This document shows positions 1 to 8,333 of a DNA stretch of 64,000 nt, one piece after another. The notes beneath the pieces were generated by a model. It did no database searches. It had not been told where the DNA came from and saw only the letters and a program-made list of their open reading frames with translations. Made by a program: the position numbers and the translations under genes. Source of the stretch: Rhodothermales bacterium (GTDB lineage: Bacteria; Bacteroidota; Rhodothermia; Rhodothermales; Bin80); assembly GCA_028278205.1 (NCBI GenBank), contig JANQES010000054.1, forward strand, positions 62,001 through 126,000, in the 5' to 3' direction. How positions within the stretch are numbered: the stretch's first letter is position 1; each line of letters begins with the position of its first letter.

Positions 1-933
1 ACCTGCGTGGGTGTGCCCCGCGAGCATCAAGGCCGTTCCGTACTCCGCTATGTATTCCAGGCCAACCGGGCTGTGATGCATCAGGATGATGGGCCTGTCG
101 GCGGCAGCGGGGATTTTCGGTAGCTCTTTTTGGATCGTCCGATCGCCGACGGGGTGCATGTCGAACGTGTTATCGTCGGCGTTCATGTAGTCGAGCCCGA
201 TGATCTGGATTCCGTGCGTATCGACGCGCTCGTTGCGAAGAATGCGGACGCCCTGCCCGGCGATGAGCGCCAGCGCCCGGTCCATGTCGATATAGGTTTC
301 GTGATTGCCTGTGACGAAGTAGACCGGCGCGTTGAAGGCCGAAAGGGGTTCCAACGTGTGCGAACTCAGCGCGATGTTGCTATCGACGAGGTCGCCGGTG
401 ATGAGCACGAGATCCGGTTGCTGCCGGTTGGTCTCTGCCACGACGCGTTCGAGAAACGCCCGGCCCCGGTGATGCCCGAGATGCACGTCGGAAACGTGCA
501 TGACAGTAAGCTCCCGGTCAAGCCTTGCCACAGCGATCTCCTTGCTTTCGACCGTGAGATTGCCGGCGAACCAGGCGCCAAGGGCCGTAAATCCGACCGC
601 CATGGCGACGGCTCCCCACGCCTGGACGGGGTCGCTAAGGGGGAGGAGCCGATGCACCGGATGAAGAACGAGCAGCGCGAGGCAGAGATACAGGTGGCCC
701 ATGAAAAACAACCCGGCCACGACGTAGAGGATGCCGAGAAAAAAACTGGACACCGTCGCAAAAGCCATCAATCCTCCGAGGCTCGCCACGACCAGGAGGA
801 TCCATACAACACGGATGAGCCGGGGGCGATCAGCCCCGAGCAGGGTAGCGAGACGCGTGGGAACGTACCAGGCCGATGCGAGCAGCGCCAGCAGCACGGC
901 CAACGGCAGGCCAAGGCTCAGAACGAGTTTCAT
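1..933 (-). CDS. Membrane-anchored metallophosphoesterase, C-terminus beyond window
   Basis: A calcineurin-like metallophosphoesterase, likely with its catalytic domain attached to N-terminal membrane helices. The first 120 residues hold about four hydrophobic segments (roughly 4-22, 39-58, 62-90, 105-124). The phosphoesterase motifs then follow in order: D149-x-H151 in SDVHLGH, GDLVDS near 180, GNHE near 205, MHHSP near 285 and AGHTHAG at the window edge. These are the metal ligands of the family (compare YkuE/YaeI-type enzymes, which act on membrane-lipid phosphoesters); the substrate here is unknown. The reading frame is open to the window start, so about 311 residues are visible. The ATG at 933 is chosen because it precedes the first hydrophobic segment. 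It lies 63 bp downstream of the SRPBCC gene on the same strand and could be the last gene of that operon. Confidence 0.88.
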   Translation of the reverse strand, partial: MKLVLSLGLPLAVLLALLASAWYVPTRLATLLGADRPRLIRVVWILLVVASLGGLMAFATVSSFFLGILYVVAGLFFMGHLYLCLALLVLHPVHRLLPLSDPVQAWGAVAMAVGFTALGAWFAGNLTVESKEIAVARLDRELTVMHVSDVHLGHHRGRAFLERVVAETNRQQPDLVLITGDLVDSNIALSSHTLEPLSAFNAPVYFVTGNHETYIDMDRALALIAGQGVRILRNERVDTHGIQIIGLDYMNADDNTFDMHPVGDRTIQKELPKIPAAADRPIILMHHSPVGLEYIAEYGTALMLAGHTHAG

Positions 934-996
934 CGTTGGTTTCCTGAGAGCGTTGGTGATGGGTCCAGATCAATGAACGTTGCTCCGGTGAGTTCC

Positions 997-1506
997 TCAG
1001 CGCGCCTTCAACTGCGCCATCCTGCCCCTTAGGGCTTCATTCGCTTTGCTGTAGGCCGGCTCGACCCAACTTGCGTCCCAAAACCAGACGCCCAGGCCCC
1101 GGTATTCCTCGTGTTGGATGACGCGCGTCCCGCCGTCGACCGGTTCGAGCAGCCACTGGTGGTCGAAGGTCAGGAGCCCTCGGATCCCGCCAAACTGGTT
1201 CAGTTCGCGCTCGTCAGTCATCCTGATGACCGTCGATGTCATGACGCTCTCTTTGCCGCTGGGCTCCCGTACAAGGTTTGTGAGTTCAGCGCCTTCGCGG
1301 TACGCGCCTTCGACCCGGACGAGCACGGGGTTCCATTCCTCATATCTTGGCGCGTCGGTCAAGACAGCCCACACCTCAGCAGGAGGGGCCGGGATCACGA
1401 TCTCCGTGTGAACGACCTTATGCCCGAATAACGCCAGTGCCATAACGATCACCCCAATCATGGCTGCGATCAACGCAACCCATTTGCCTTTTTTCCCAAG
1501 CTTCAT
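997..1506 (-). CDS. SRPBCC (START-like/polyketide cyclase) family protein with N-terminal membrane anchor
   Basis: A 169-residue protein with one hydrophobic segment at about residues 7-27, then a domain beginning VVHTEIVIPAPPAEVW and running through DAPRYEEWNPVL, the usual opening of the SRPBCC ligand-binding fold. The domain ends with a typical long C-terminal helix (ANEALRGRMAQL). Members bind hydrophobic ligands or act as cyclase-like proteins; no specific ligand can be read here. The ATG at 1506 is only 4 bp after the stop of the upstream hydrolase, so the two are very likely co-transcribed and translationally coupled. A longer in-frame extension upstream exists but runs through the hydrolase gene and is rejected. 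Confident in the fold, not in the function. Confidence 0.85.
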   Translation of the reverse strand: MKLGKKGKWVALIAAMIGVIVMALALFGHKVVHTEIVIPAPPAEVWAVLTDAPRYEEWNPVLVRVEGAYREGAELTNLVREPSGKESVMTSTVIRMTDERELNQFGGIRGLLTFDHQWLLEPVDGGTRVIQHEEYRGLGVWFWDASWVEPAYSKANEALRGRMAQLKAR

Positions 1507-1510
1507 CGCA

Positions 1511-2389
1511 TCAAACGTGTTTATCGAAGAAGTTCGCCAGTTTTCCGGGTGTCGTGCCCAGGTAATCGTAGGCCGCAGCCCTGTCTTTAGAGAGATCGAG
1601 CCAGCGCAATTCCTTTTCGACCTGAAGCTCGTCATAATACTGCTGCACAAAGTCCAGGTCGGTCCACGGATCGTTCTTGTTTTGCATGACCAGCGTAGGC
1701 ACGGTGATGCTCTTGACATCCGGCATGAATGTCGTGGTGTTCAGGTCGAAGCCAATTCTCTCAAGCGATTTCTTGCTTCCTGCTCTGTCGATGAAGCCCG
1801 GCATGCCAAAGGCTTTGACGAACTCTTTGTAGTGCAGGGGCTGGACAGCGATCATAGCCTTGATGTTGGGATAGCGGCGCAGGCCCTGATCGCCCATGCC
1901 GTAGGCGTACGTGCTGGCTGCCGCCCCCATGCAGATGCTAAGCAAGCCGATGCCGGCGTCCTTGTAGACCGGATGGTGCGCGATGAAATCAACGGCTGCG
2001 ATCACGTCTTTGCCCTCTTCAGGACCCCAGGAGACCCACGGGCAGGTGCCGAGGTTGCTCTCACCGTGGTTGCGCATGTCGTACATCAGGATCGTATAAC
2101 CCCGCTCGCTGAGGTATTTTGCTTGCCGGAGAAACGAGATGTCCTCCTTCCACAGCTTGATCAGGCCCTTGCCCCTGGGTGTGTAGCCGGCCCGGCTGCA
2201 CTGCACGCCGAAGTGGCTCTGGATGATCACCTTGTCGGTTCCACCCTCGATGAGCCAGCCGCGTAACGTCACGCCGTCGCTTGCCTGGAACTCGACGTCT
2301 TCGTAGTCCAGGCCGAAATCCTGCGGGCTGTTAAACACCGGCGACTGGCCGGGCTTGATCATCATGTCTGAAGCCATCTTTGCAAACAT
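1511..2389 (-). CDS. Alpha/beta hydrolase, dienelactone-hydrolase-like (Cys nucleophile)
   Basis: A 292-residue alpha/beta hydrolase. The nucleophile elbow reads SICMG (C153), so a cysteine replaces the usual serine, as in dienelactone hydrolases. The segment YDMRNHGES around residue 103 matches the strand and oxyanion area of the fold, and QNKNDPWTD near 245 is in the place of the catalytic acid loop. The exact catalytic histidine was not assigned. It is a paralogue of the gene immediately upstream: both have the elbow at C153, the same opening (YEDVEF..SDGVT.RGWL) and a shared YYDELQVEKE stretch. It lies 14 bp after that gene and 4 bp before the SRPBCC gene. No signal peptide, so presumably cytoplasmic. 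Substrate unknown. Confidence 0.87.
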   Translation of the reverse strand: MFAKMASDMMIKPGQSPVFNSPQDFGLDYEDVEFQASDGVTLRGWLIEGGTDKVIIQSHFGVQCSRAGYTPRGKGLIKLWKEDISFLRQAKYLSERGYTILMYDMRNHGESNLGTCPWVSWGPEEGKDVIAAVDFIAHHPVYKDAGIGLLSICMGAAASTYAYGMGDQGLRRYPNIKAMIAVQPLHYKEFVKAFGMPGFIDRAGSKKSLERIGFDLNTTTFMPDVKSITVPTLVMQNKNDPWTDLDFVQQYYDELQVEKELRWLDLSKDRAAAYDYLGTTPGKLANFFDKHV

Positions 2390-2403
2390 GGGTGGTTCTC
2401 CTC

Positions 2404-3330
2404 CTATTGTTGGGTGGGTGTAGCGGCCGTCAATGCTAACTCAGACGCTTGATCCTGACCGACGTACTGCTCGAACCACTCGATGACTTTTTCGGGGCGC
2501 TCGGTCAGATCGGCGTATCCGGCGATGCGAGTCTTGCCAACCTCGGTCCAGACCATCTCTTTTTCGACCTGCAACTCATCGTAATATTTCCTGATGTAGT
2601 CCATATCGGCGATCGGGTCGTTCTTGTTCTGGATCAGCATTGTCGGCTTGTTGATCAGCTTCACGCGGTCGATGGGCGCGATGTCAAAGTTCACCCCGCC
2701 GCGCTTGACGCTGTGTCTGACTGCGCCCCGGATCATAAACTCGGGGATACGCATCCGCCGGAGCCACATGCCGCTATAGAGCGGCTGGATCACGACATGC
2801 GCCTTGATGTTGTCGACATGCTCCAGCCCGCCCGGGACACCGTGTGCCAGCGCCATCGCACTGGAGCCCATGCAGATGTCCAGCATGCCGATGGGCGCGT
2901 TCTTGTAATCGGGATGCGAGATGATGAATTTGACCGCCGCTTGCACGTCTTGGTATTCGGCTTGCCCGTCACAGGACCATTGCGAGGGGCCAGCGTCGCT
3001 TTCGCCGTGGTTGCGCAGGTCATAGGCCAATGTGGTGTAGCCCTGTTCGGCAAACGCTTTGATGTGTTTGAGGAAGGGTATGTCGGTCGGCCAGGCCCGC
3101 ATCATTCGGGGCTTTTCGTCATTCGTATATCCGGAGCGGCAGCAAAAAAGGCCAAAGTGGCTTTGAATCACCACCTTGTCTTGGCCCGGATTGACGAGCC
3201 ACCCGCGTATAGTCACGCCATCTGAGGTTTTGAATTCCACGTCTTCATAGGCCAGCCCCCAATTCGCGGGGTTATCGAAGAGCGGTGCGCGGGTCTTCGT
3301 GGCCAGGTCTGCCAGCATTCTGTTGATCAT
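2404..3330 (-). CDS. Alpha/beta hydrolase, dienelactone-hydrolase-like paralogue
   Basis: A 308-residue paralogue of the next gene in the operon, with nucleophile elbow DICMG (C153) and acid-loop candidate QNKNDPIAD. It carries a 15-residue C-terminal tail (after YVGQ) that the neighbour lacks. A decayed copy of this same tail, 45 nt long, survives between the SDR gene and this gene (3341-3385), suggesting that a further hydrolase copy once stood there. The start at 3330 is preceded by a purine-rich GGAG ribosome site. The gene follows the SDR by 47 bp and precedes its paralogue by 14 bp, so it should share the TetR-controlled transcript. Cytoplasmic; substrate not readable. Confidence 0.87.
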   Translation of the reverse strand: MINRMLADLATKTRAPLFDNPANWGLAYEDVEFKTSDGVTIRGWLVNPGQDKVVIQSHFGLFCCRSGYTNDEKPRMMRAWPTDIPFLKHIKAFAEQGYTTLAYDLRNHGESDAGPSQWSCDGQAEYQDVQAAVKFIISHPDYKNAPIGMLDICMGSSAMALAHGVPGGLEHVDNIKAHVVIQPLYSGMWLRRMRIPEFMIRGAVRHSVKRGGVNFDIAPIDRVKLINKPTMLIQNKNDPIADMDYIRKYYDELQVEKEMVWTEVGKTRIAGYADLTERPEKVIEWFEQYVGQDQASELALTAATPTQQ

Positions 3331-3340
3331 TAGTTTTCTC

Positions 3341-3385
3341 CTATTGTTGGATGGGTGTATTGGCCATCAGAACGAACTCAGGCGC
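3341..3385 (-). pseudogene. Remnant of the 3' end of a hydrolase gene
   Basis: Read on the minus strand, these 45 bases encode APEFVLMANTPIQQ-stop, which aligns without gaps to the tail ASELALTAATPTQQ-stop of the hydrolase at 2404-3330. The nucleotide match including the following GAG is about 39 of 48. The stop codon and the purine-rich ribosome site that follows are also the same. The fragment begins inside the last codons of the SDR gene in another frame. This is what is left after tandem duplication and deletion of a hydrolase copy. Confidence 0.7.
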
Positions 3386-4235
3386 TGATTCCCTCCATGT
3401 CCGCAGGCAGAGCGATCTCGGCAATCTGGTCGAGAAACGCCTGCTGCGGCAGGGAGGCTTTCATCTGCGCGAGCATCTCGGCGTCCGAGCCGACCGGGTT
3501 GTGGACCGGGGTTTCCGACGTCGCGCATTCATAGATCTTGTCAGCGACCTCTTGCGGATCGGCCACGGCACCGCCCTGCTCGGCCATCTGTTTCACTACG
3601 CCCTGGATGTGCGCGTGCAGCTTCTGTGCGTGGGCGGAGAGTTCGTCATCGCCCGCGTTCAGGTCATCGTCGGTGTTCGCGTTGAATCGGGTCGTCGGGT
3701 AGGCGCCGGGCAACACGCTCTTGACAGTGATGTTCAGCGGCTTGTATTCAAAGGCCATCCCTTCAGTCAGCCCTTCGACGGCGAACTTCGTCGAGGAATA
3801 GACCGAACTGTTGGGGAGGCCCATCATCCCGGCCATCGATGTGACGTTGATGATGCATCCTTCTTGCCGTCGTCGCATGTGGGGGAGCACCGCGCGGGAG
3901 ACATTCATCACCCCGAAGACATTCGTCTCGTACATCGCGCGAATCGCCTCGTCGGTCGCTTGCTCGAAGAGCGCGTGTCCGCCGTAGCCGGCGTTGTTGA
4001 CCAGCACGTCGATGGCGCCGAAGCGGGCGAGGCCCTCATCCACGGCCTGCTTGATGCTCCCGGCGTCGGTGACGTCAAGCCGGGTGACGAGGACGTTATC
4101 CAGCTTCGTGAGTTCGGTCTCGCGTTCGGGCGAGCGCATCGTCGCGATGACGTTCCAGCCCTTATCGCTGAAGGTCTTGGCCGCCAGCTTGCCAAAGCCG
4201 CTTGAGCAGCCTGTGATGAGCACGGTTTTATTCAT
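3378..4235 (-). CDS. Short-chain dehydrogenase/reductase (classical SDR)
   Basis: A 285-residue classical SDR. The N-terminal nucleotide-binding motif is TGCSSGFG (residues 8-15), NNAG follows around residue 80, and the catalytic YxxxK is in SSVYSSTKFAVEG. These define an NAD(P)-dependent oxidoreductase acting on an alcohol/ketone; the substrate is not evident. The ATG at 4235 is chosen because it opens directly on the Rossmann strand (MNKTVLITG) and has a GAGGAG ribosome site 7 bases upstream; the longer in-frame extension would run through the operator. First gene of the minus-strand operon (SDR, hydrolase, hydrolase, SRPBCC), reading away from the divergent tetR gene, whose product probably represses it. 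Confidence 0.9.
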   Translation of the reverse strand: MNKTVLITGCSSGFGKLAAKTFSDKGWNVIATMRSPERETELTKLDNVLVTRLDVTDAGSIKQAVDEGLARFGAIDVLVNNAGYGGHALFEQATDEAIRAMYETNVFGVMNVSRAVLPHMRRRQEGCIINVTSMAGMMGLPNSSVYSSTKFAVEGLTEGMAFEYKPLNITVKSVLPGAYPTTRFNANTDDDLNAGDDELSAHAQKLHAHIQGVVKQMAEQGGAVADPQEVADKIYECATSETPVHNPVGSDAEMLAQMKASLPQQAFLDQIAEIALPADMEGISA

Positions 4236-4288
4236 GGTTTTGATCTCCTCTTCATTGGGGATGGGGTTGTAATTCCCGCAGGAACTAA

Positions 4289-4310
4289 TTACACTACACA
4301 GTGTAGTGCA
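4289..4310. promoter_or_regulatory. TetR-type operator, copy 1
   Basis: The core at 4292-4308 is a perfect palindrome with 8-bp arms (CACTACAC / GTGTAGTG) around a central A. It lies in the divergent gap between the SDR operon and tetR and is repeated at 4335-4356. Position and symmetry fit binding of a TetR dimer; the protein match is inferred from adjacency. Confidence 0.8.
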
Positions 4311-4334
4311 TATCACGCCCGTGCGCAAGGCAAG

Positions 4335-4356
4335 TTACACTGCACAGTGTAGTTTA
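4335..4356. promoter_or_regulatory. TetR-type operator, copy 2
   Basis: Near-copy of the 4289-4310 site: TTACACT, G instead of A, then CACAGTGTAGT. The right arm is exact and the left arm has one substitution. The centres of the two sites are 46 bp apart. This copy lies 20 bp upstream of the tetR start codon, so it should mediate autoregulation, while copy 1 is nearer the SDR gene. Confidence 0.78.
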
Positions 4357-4376
4357 CACGACATCTTCACAATCCT

Positions 4377-4979
4377 ATGCCAACCAGAGATACCAGCCGC
4401 AAGCGGGACTCGATTCTCGACGCCGCCCTGGAAGCCTTTCAAAACGAGGGCTTCGACAACGCCAGCATGGATCGCATTGCCGAGCTTGCCGGGGCCTCGA
4501 AGCGGACCGTCTATAACCACTTTACCAGCAAAGACGCCCTCTTCAAGGCGGTCATCAATCGTTTCATGGGGGAGATCTCCGCTTTGAAACAGATCCCGTA
4601 CGATGCCGGGCAGAGCCTGGAGGAACAGCTAGCCCTGTTTGCCGAGGCCAAGCTGAGTATCCTGGATAATCCGGCCTGGCTGGGGTTATTTAAGGTGAGC
4701 CTGGGGGTCTTGATTCGGGATCCGGAGCTTGCCCGGGAAAGCCTCGCCCAGGCAGAGACCGGGGAGAATCACCTTGCCCACTGGCTCGAAGCTGTCACAG
4801 CAGACGGACGGCTCCACGTAGAGAATCCGGAACTAGCCTCAGAAATTTTCTGGGCGATGCTCTCCGGCGCTTTCATCTGGCCGCACCTTATCCAGGGTCC
4901 GATGGATTCGACCCATATTCGCGCGCTGAAGGAGGAGTTGATTCAGATCTTTCTGGCGCGCTATCGGGCGGGGAGGTAA
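4377..4979 (+). CDS. TetR/AcrR-family transcriptional repressor
   Basis: A 200-residue one-domain regulator of usual TetR length. The N-terminal helix-turn-helix is clear: ILDAALEAFQNEGF, then SMDRIAELAGASKRTVYNHF and SKDALFKAV (residues 12-61). The C-terminal ligand domain is AefR-like in layout (about residues 80-195); the ligand is unknown. The gene is divergent from the SDR operon across a 141-bp gap holding two near-identical palindromes, so it most likely controls both itself and that operon. Its stop codon is followed directly by a word-repeat inverted repeat that separates it from the convergent TonB receptor gene. Confidence 0.92.
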   Translation: MPTRDTSRKRDSILDAALEAFQNEGFDNASMDRIAELAGASKRTVYNHFTSKDALFKAVINRFMGEISALKQIPYDAGQSLEEQLALFAEAKLSILDNPAWLGLFKVSLGVLIRDPELARESLAQAETGENHLAHWLEAVTADGRLHVENPELASEIFWAMLSGAFIWPHLIQGPMDSTHIRALKEELIQIFLARYRAGR

Positions 4980-5088
4980 AATGGCAAATGAGCAAATGGC
5001 AAATGGCAATTAAAAAACGCGATTGCCATTTGCCTATTTGCTCCTTTGCCTATCTGCTCATTTGCCCATTTGCCTGTTTGCCATTTCC
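4980..5088. repeat. Word-repeat inverted repeat, AAATGGC/GCAAATG vocabulary
   Basis: The left arm (4980-5011) repeats GGCAAATGAGCAAATGGC-type words. The right arm (5022-5085) repeats the complement (GCCATTTGCCTATTTGCTC and variants). It fills the whole gap between the convergent tetR and TonB receptor genes, touching both stop codons, so it probably acts as a bidirectional terminator. Confidence 0.75.
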
Positions 5089-7932
5089 CTACAGCCTCAC
5101 ATTCAGCCGGCTATACACATAACGGCCAAAGAAACCGAAGGGGGAGAAGCCGTTGTAGGGGAAGATGCCGTTGAAGCTGTTGCGCTTGAATTGTTTGTCC
5201 GGATACACGTCGAAGACGTTGTTGGCGCCGACGGCCAGCGAGATGCCGCCGTAAACCTCGTAGCCGATTTCCACATCCGTCAGCCATTTGGCGCTGAACG
5301 TCTGGTCGCGCAGCGGATCGGACGCGGCCAGCGCCGTCACTTCGCCGTAGCGGTTGGCGCGGACCATGAAGCGCCAGGCGTTGAGGTCGTAGTTGACCTG
5401 GAAGTTGAACTTGTCGTTGGGCTGGGCATCCTGATAGTCGCCGATGCGCTGGCGGCCAACGAGGAAGGGTTCATTCAGCCGGGTCAGTTCTGCCGGGGCG
5501 GCGATGGCGTCGGGATCGCCGTCACCGTCGGTGTCGAGGTCGAGGTTGGTGACTTCGGTGTCGGAGAAGTTGAGCGCGGCGGTGAAGCGCATCGTGCCGC
5601 CGCCCAGCCGCGTGCCGTAGCGCCCGATGATGTCGATGCCCTGCGTGCGCGTATCCATCGCATTGGTGAAGTAGCGCCCGCCGTTGGCGTTGATGCCCTG
5701 GCTGCTCAGAAAGTTGGCGACGGCGGCATCGGTGAAGTTCTCGGTGAAGGTGATCCGGTCGTCGATTTCGATCTGATAGCCGTCTACCGACACCGAGAGG
5801 TTGCCGCGCGAGTAGGTCACCCCGGCGCTGATGTTGATGGATGTTTCGGCGTCGAGATCCTGGGCGCCGAGGGCGCGGGCCACGTCGCTTTCCACCGGGA
5901 ACGTCCCGACTTCGAAGGGCACGCCGTCGATGAAGTTGGTGGCGATGGAGGTGAACCAGGCCTGGGCCAGCGAGGGCGCGCGGAAGCCGGTGCTGGCCGC
6001 GCCGCGCAGCGCCAGTTGCGGCGTCAACTCCAGCCGCGCCGCCAGCTTGCCCGTGAGCGTCGAGCCGAAGTCGCTGTAATTTTCGAACCGGCCCGCGAGG
6101 CCGACCAGGAAGCGGCTGGTGATGTTGTTTTCCAGGTCGATGTAAAAGCCGAAGTTGGTGCGGGTCTCGTCCTGCTCGCTGCGCGGCTGGAAGCCGGGCA
6201 GGCATTGCGCGCCGGCAGCCGTCGAGGCGCCCCGGTTCGGGCCGTCGCGGACGGGCACGCCGCCGTTCATCCACGAGGCGTCGTCGCCCGAATTGATCCA
6301 ATAATTATCCCACCGAAACTCGCCGCCGATAGCGATACTCACCGGCGAGGCCGTGCCGATCTCGACGCTGCGGAACAGGTCGAGGTTGGTCGTCGACTGC
6401 GCAAAGTTGAGCGTGCCCGAATCGAAAGCGCGCGGGCTGTTGTTCATCGACGCATTGTGCGTGTCGGCCATGTCGAACGTCAGCGAGTTGGTGCCGAAGG
6501 TCTCGCTGAGGTCGTAGGCCCAATCGCCGAGGGTGCCCTTGAAACCGCCGGCAATCGATACGTCGTTGACTTTGGCGTTGATCTTGGGCAGGAAGCCGTC
6601 GGGCAGGATGTCACGGTTGGTGCGGTTGTCGAGCGAGCGGCGGTAGAAACAGCCGGAGAGCCCTTCGCGGGCGCTGACACCGGCAAACAGGTAGGCCTGC
6701 GCCCGGTCGTTGACGGGCACTTCGCCGTTGACGAACACGCTAAAATCGTCGAATTCGCCGTTGCCGTAGCGGTGGTTCAGACGCGGGAACGTCTCTTCGG
6801 TAAACTCCGCGCCGAAATTGCTAAATTTGTACCCATCATAATATTGCTGGCGCGGATCGAGCCCGGCGCGGTTGACGAAGTCGCGATGGCGAAGACTGCC
6901 GCTGACGTAAATCGACCCGTCGCCCACCTTGAGGCCGTAGCCGAGGTTGATGTTGATGGTCTGCCCGTCGGAATGCGAAACGTCTTCGGGCGCGCCGATG
7001 CGGTTGAAGCCGGTCTCGCCGGATTCGTCCCAATCGTAGTTGTCGCGGTCTGAGTTGTCCGAAAGGAAGCCTTCATTCGATGCGTAGCCGCGTTCGACGG
7101 TGCTCAGATACTGGCCGAAGGTGACGCTGGCATCGAAGCCTTCCTGTTCTTTGAGGACGATGTTGATGACGCCGGAGATGGCATCGGAGCCGTACTGCGC
7201 CGCCGCGCCGTCGCGCAGCACCTCGATGCGGTCGATGGCGCTGGGCGGGATGGCGTTGAGGTCGGCGCCCGTCGAGCCGCGCCCCACCGAGCCGTTGACG
7301 TGGACGAGCGAGCCGGTATGCCGCCGTTTGCCGTTGACGAGGATGAGCACCTGATCCGGGCCGAGCCCCCGCAACGTCGCCGGGCGGATATGGTCCGAGC
7401 CATCGGTGATCGAGGCTTGCGGGGCGTTGTACGACGGGATCAACATCTGGAGGATCTGCGTCGTCTCGGTCATGCCGGTGGCGGTAAGCTCCGCCGGTGT
7501 CAGCACGTCCACCGGCACCGGCGAGTCGATGACGGTGCGGCCCTGCCGGCGCGTGCCCAACACGACGATCTCGCCTGCGCCGATATAGTCGGGGTTGAGC
7601 GTGAAGTCTTGCGAAACGGTCTGATCGGCCCGGATCGTGACGGGCACGCTGACGGCCTGAAAGCCGATGAAGCTGGCCTGGATGGTGTACGACCCGGCAG
7701 CCAGCGGCAGCGAGTAGTTGCCGTCGAGATTCGTAGAGGTGCCTACGTTGAGGCCGATGGCGATGATGTTAGCGCCTGCAAGCGTTTCGCCGGTCTCGCC
7801 GTCGTAGACGGTGCCTTGCACGGTGCCGGTGCCCTGCGCCCACGCCGCCGGGGCCAGGCTCAACATCAGAAACAGGCTCGCTACGAAGAAGGCGGCAGAC
7901 CACTGCGGGCGAAGGTGTACCTGAGCATTCAT
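5089..7932 (-). CDS. TonB-dependent outer-membrane receptor with carboxypeptidase-regulatory-like domain
   Basis: A 947-residue TonB-dependent receptor. Order of parts: signal peptide (residues 1-31, cleaved after AWA), a CarboxypepD_reg-like beta-sandwich (about 35-115, GTVYDGETGETLAGANI), a plug domain (about 130-250, with VLRDGAAAQYGSDAISGVINI) and a 22-strand-type barrel to the C-terminus. The extra N-terminal domain is usual in Bacteroidota-type receptors. The ATG at 7932 has an AAGGAGAT ribosome site and opens on the signal peptide; upstream in-frame codons are rejected. Substrate unknown; no SusD-like partner is adjacent, so a role in siderophore, vitamin or other ligand uptake cannot be chosen. 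It is a distant paralogue of the receptor at 9728-12517. Confidence 0.93.
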   Translation of the reverse strand: MNAQVHLRPQWSAAFFVASLFLMLSLAPAAWAQGTGTVQGTVYDGETGETLAGANIIAIGLNVGTSTNLDGNYSLPLAAGSYTIQASFIGFQAVSVPVTIRADQTVSQDFTLNPDYIGAGEIVVLGTRRQGRTVIDSPVPVDVLTPAELTATGMTETTQILQMLIPSYNAPQASITDGSDHIRPATLRGLGPDQVLILVNGKRRHTGSLVHVNGSVGRGSTGADLNAIPPSAIDRIEVLRDGAAAQYGSDAISGVINIVLKEQEGFDASVTFGQYLSTVERGYASNEGFLSDNSDRDNYDWDESGETGFNRIGAPEDVSHSDGQTININLGYGLKVGDGSIYVSGSLRHRDFVNRAGLDPRQQYYDGYKFSNFGAEFTEETFPRLNHRYGNGEFDDFSVFVNGEVPVNDRAQAYLFAGVSAREGLSGCFYRRSLDNRTNRDILPDGFLPKINAKVNDVSIAGGFKGTLGDWAYDLSETFGTNSLTFDMADTHNASMNNSPRAFDSGTLNFAQSTTNLDLFRSVEIGTASPVSIAIGGEFRWDNYWINSGDDASWMNGGVPVRDGPNRGASTAAGAQCLPGFQPRSEQDETRTNFGFYIDLENNITSRFLVGLAGRFENYSDFGSTLTGKLAARLELTPQLALRGAASTGFRAPSLAQAWFTSIATNFIDGVPFEVGTFPVESDVARALGAQDLDAETSINISAGVTYSRGNLSVSVDGYQIEIDDRITFTENFTDAAVANFLSSQGINANGGRYFTNAMDTRTQGIDIIGRYGTRLGGGTMRFTAALNFSDTEVTNLDLDTDGDGDPDAIAAPAELTRLNEPFLVGRQRIGDYQDAQPNDKFNFQVNYDLNAWRFMVRANRYGEVTALAASDPLRDQTFSAKWLTDVEIGYEVYGGISLAVGANNVFDVYPDKQFKRNSFNGIFPYNGFSPFGFFGRYVYSRLNVRL

Positions 7933-8097
7933 AGAACATCTCCTTTTGTTTGAAGGATACACGATGGTTGATGGATGACGACCCGTGTGAGAAATGAGTG
8001 GGTGAGCAGGGGAGGCCGTCACGCCAGAATGTTCACGCTACTAATTAAGCCTTGCGCCTCAGTTCTGCAAGCCAATTACAAGCTGGTTGCGATTGAA

Positions 8098-8333
8098 ATG
8101 GAACGCGGATGACGCGGATCAGGCGGATGATCGCGGATTTTTATTGACATGGTAGGTGTGCGCAAAGTGGTGAAACAGTGCTACCGAGACCTGGAAGGTC
8201 TTTGGCACTCTTGCAAACCGGCTAAAATCGCTCATTTTGGTCGGTCCATCGAGGCCAACGGGGCCTCATAGACCTTCCCGGTCTGGTTTCACCACCTTGC
8301 CCACACCTACCATCCGCGTCATCCGCGTTCCAT
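8098..8333. repeat. Nested 236-bp inverted repeat with GACGCGGAT words
   Basis: The outer arms 8098-8119 and 8312-8333 are perfect 22-bp complements made of GGAACGCGGATGACGCGGAT. Inside, 8149-8160 pairs with 8302-8313 (12 bp) and 8167-8176 with 8286-8295 (10 bp). The centre contains two further GACCTGGAAGGTC-like palindromes. The right outer arm overlaps the first base of the aminotransferase stop codon. The rest of the 7933-8332 gap, nearest the receptor start, shows no gene. Confidence 0.85.

Noticed and set aside
5023..7053. Long open frame antisense to the first TonB receptor (676 codons)
   Set aside because: It mirrors a GC-rich coding strand; composition and lack of motifs show it is a shadow of the receptor gene.
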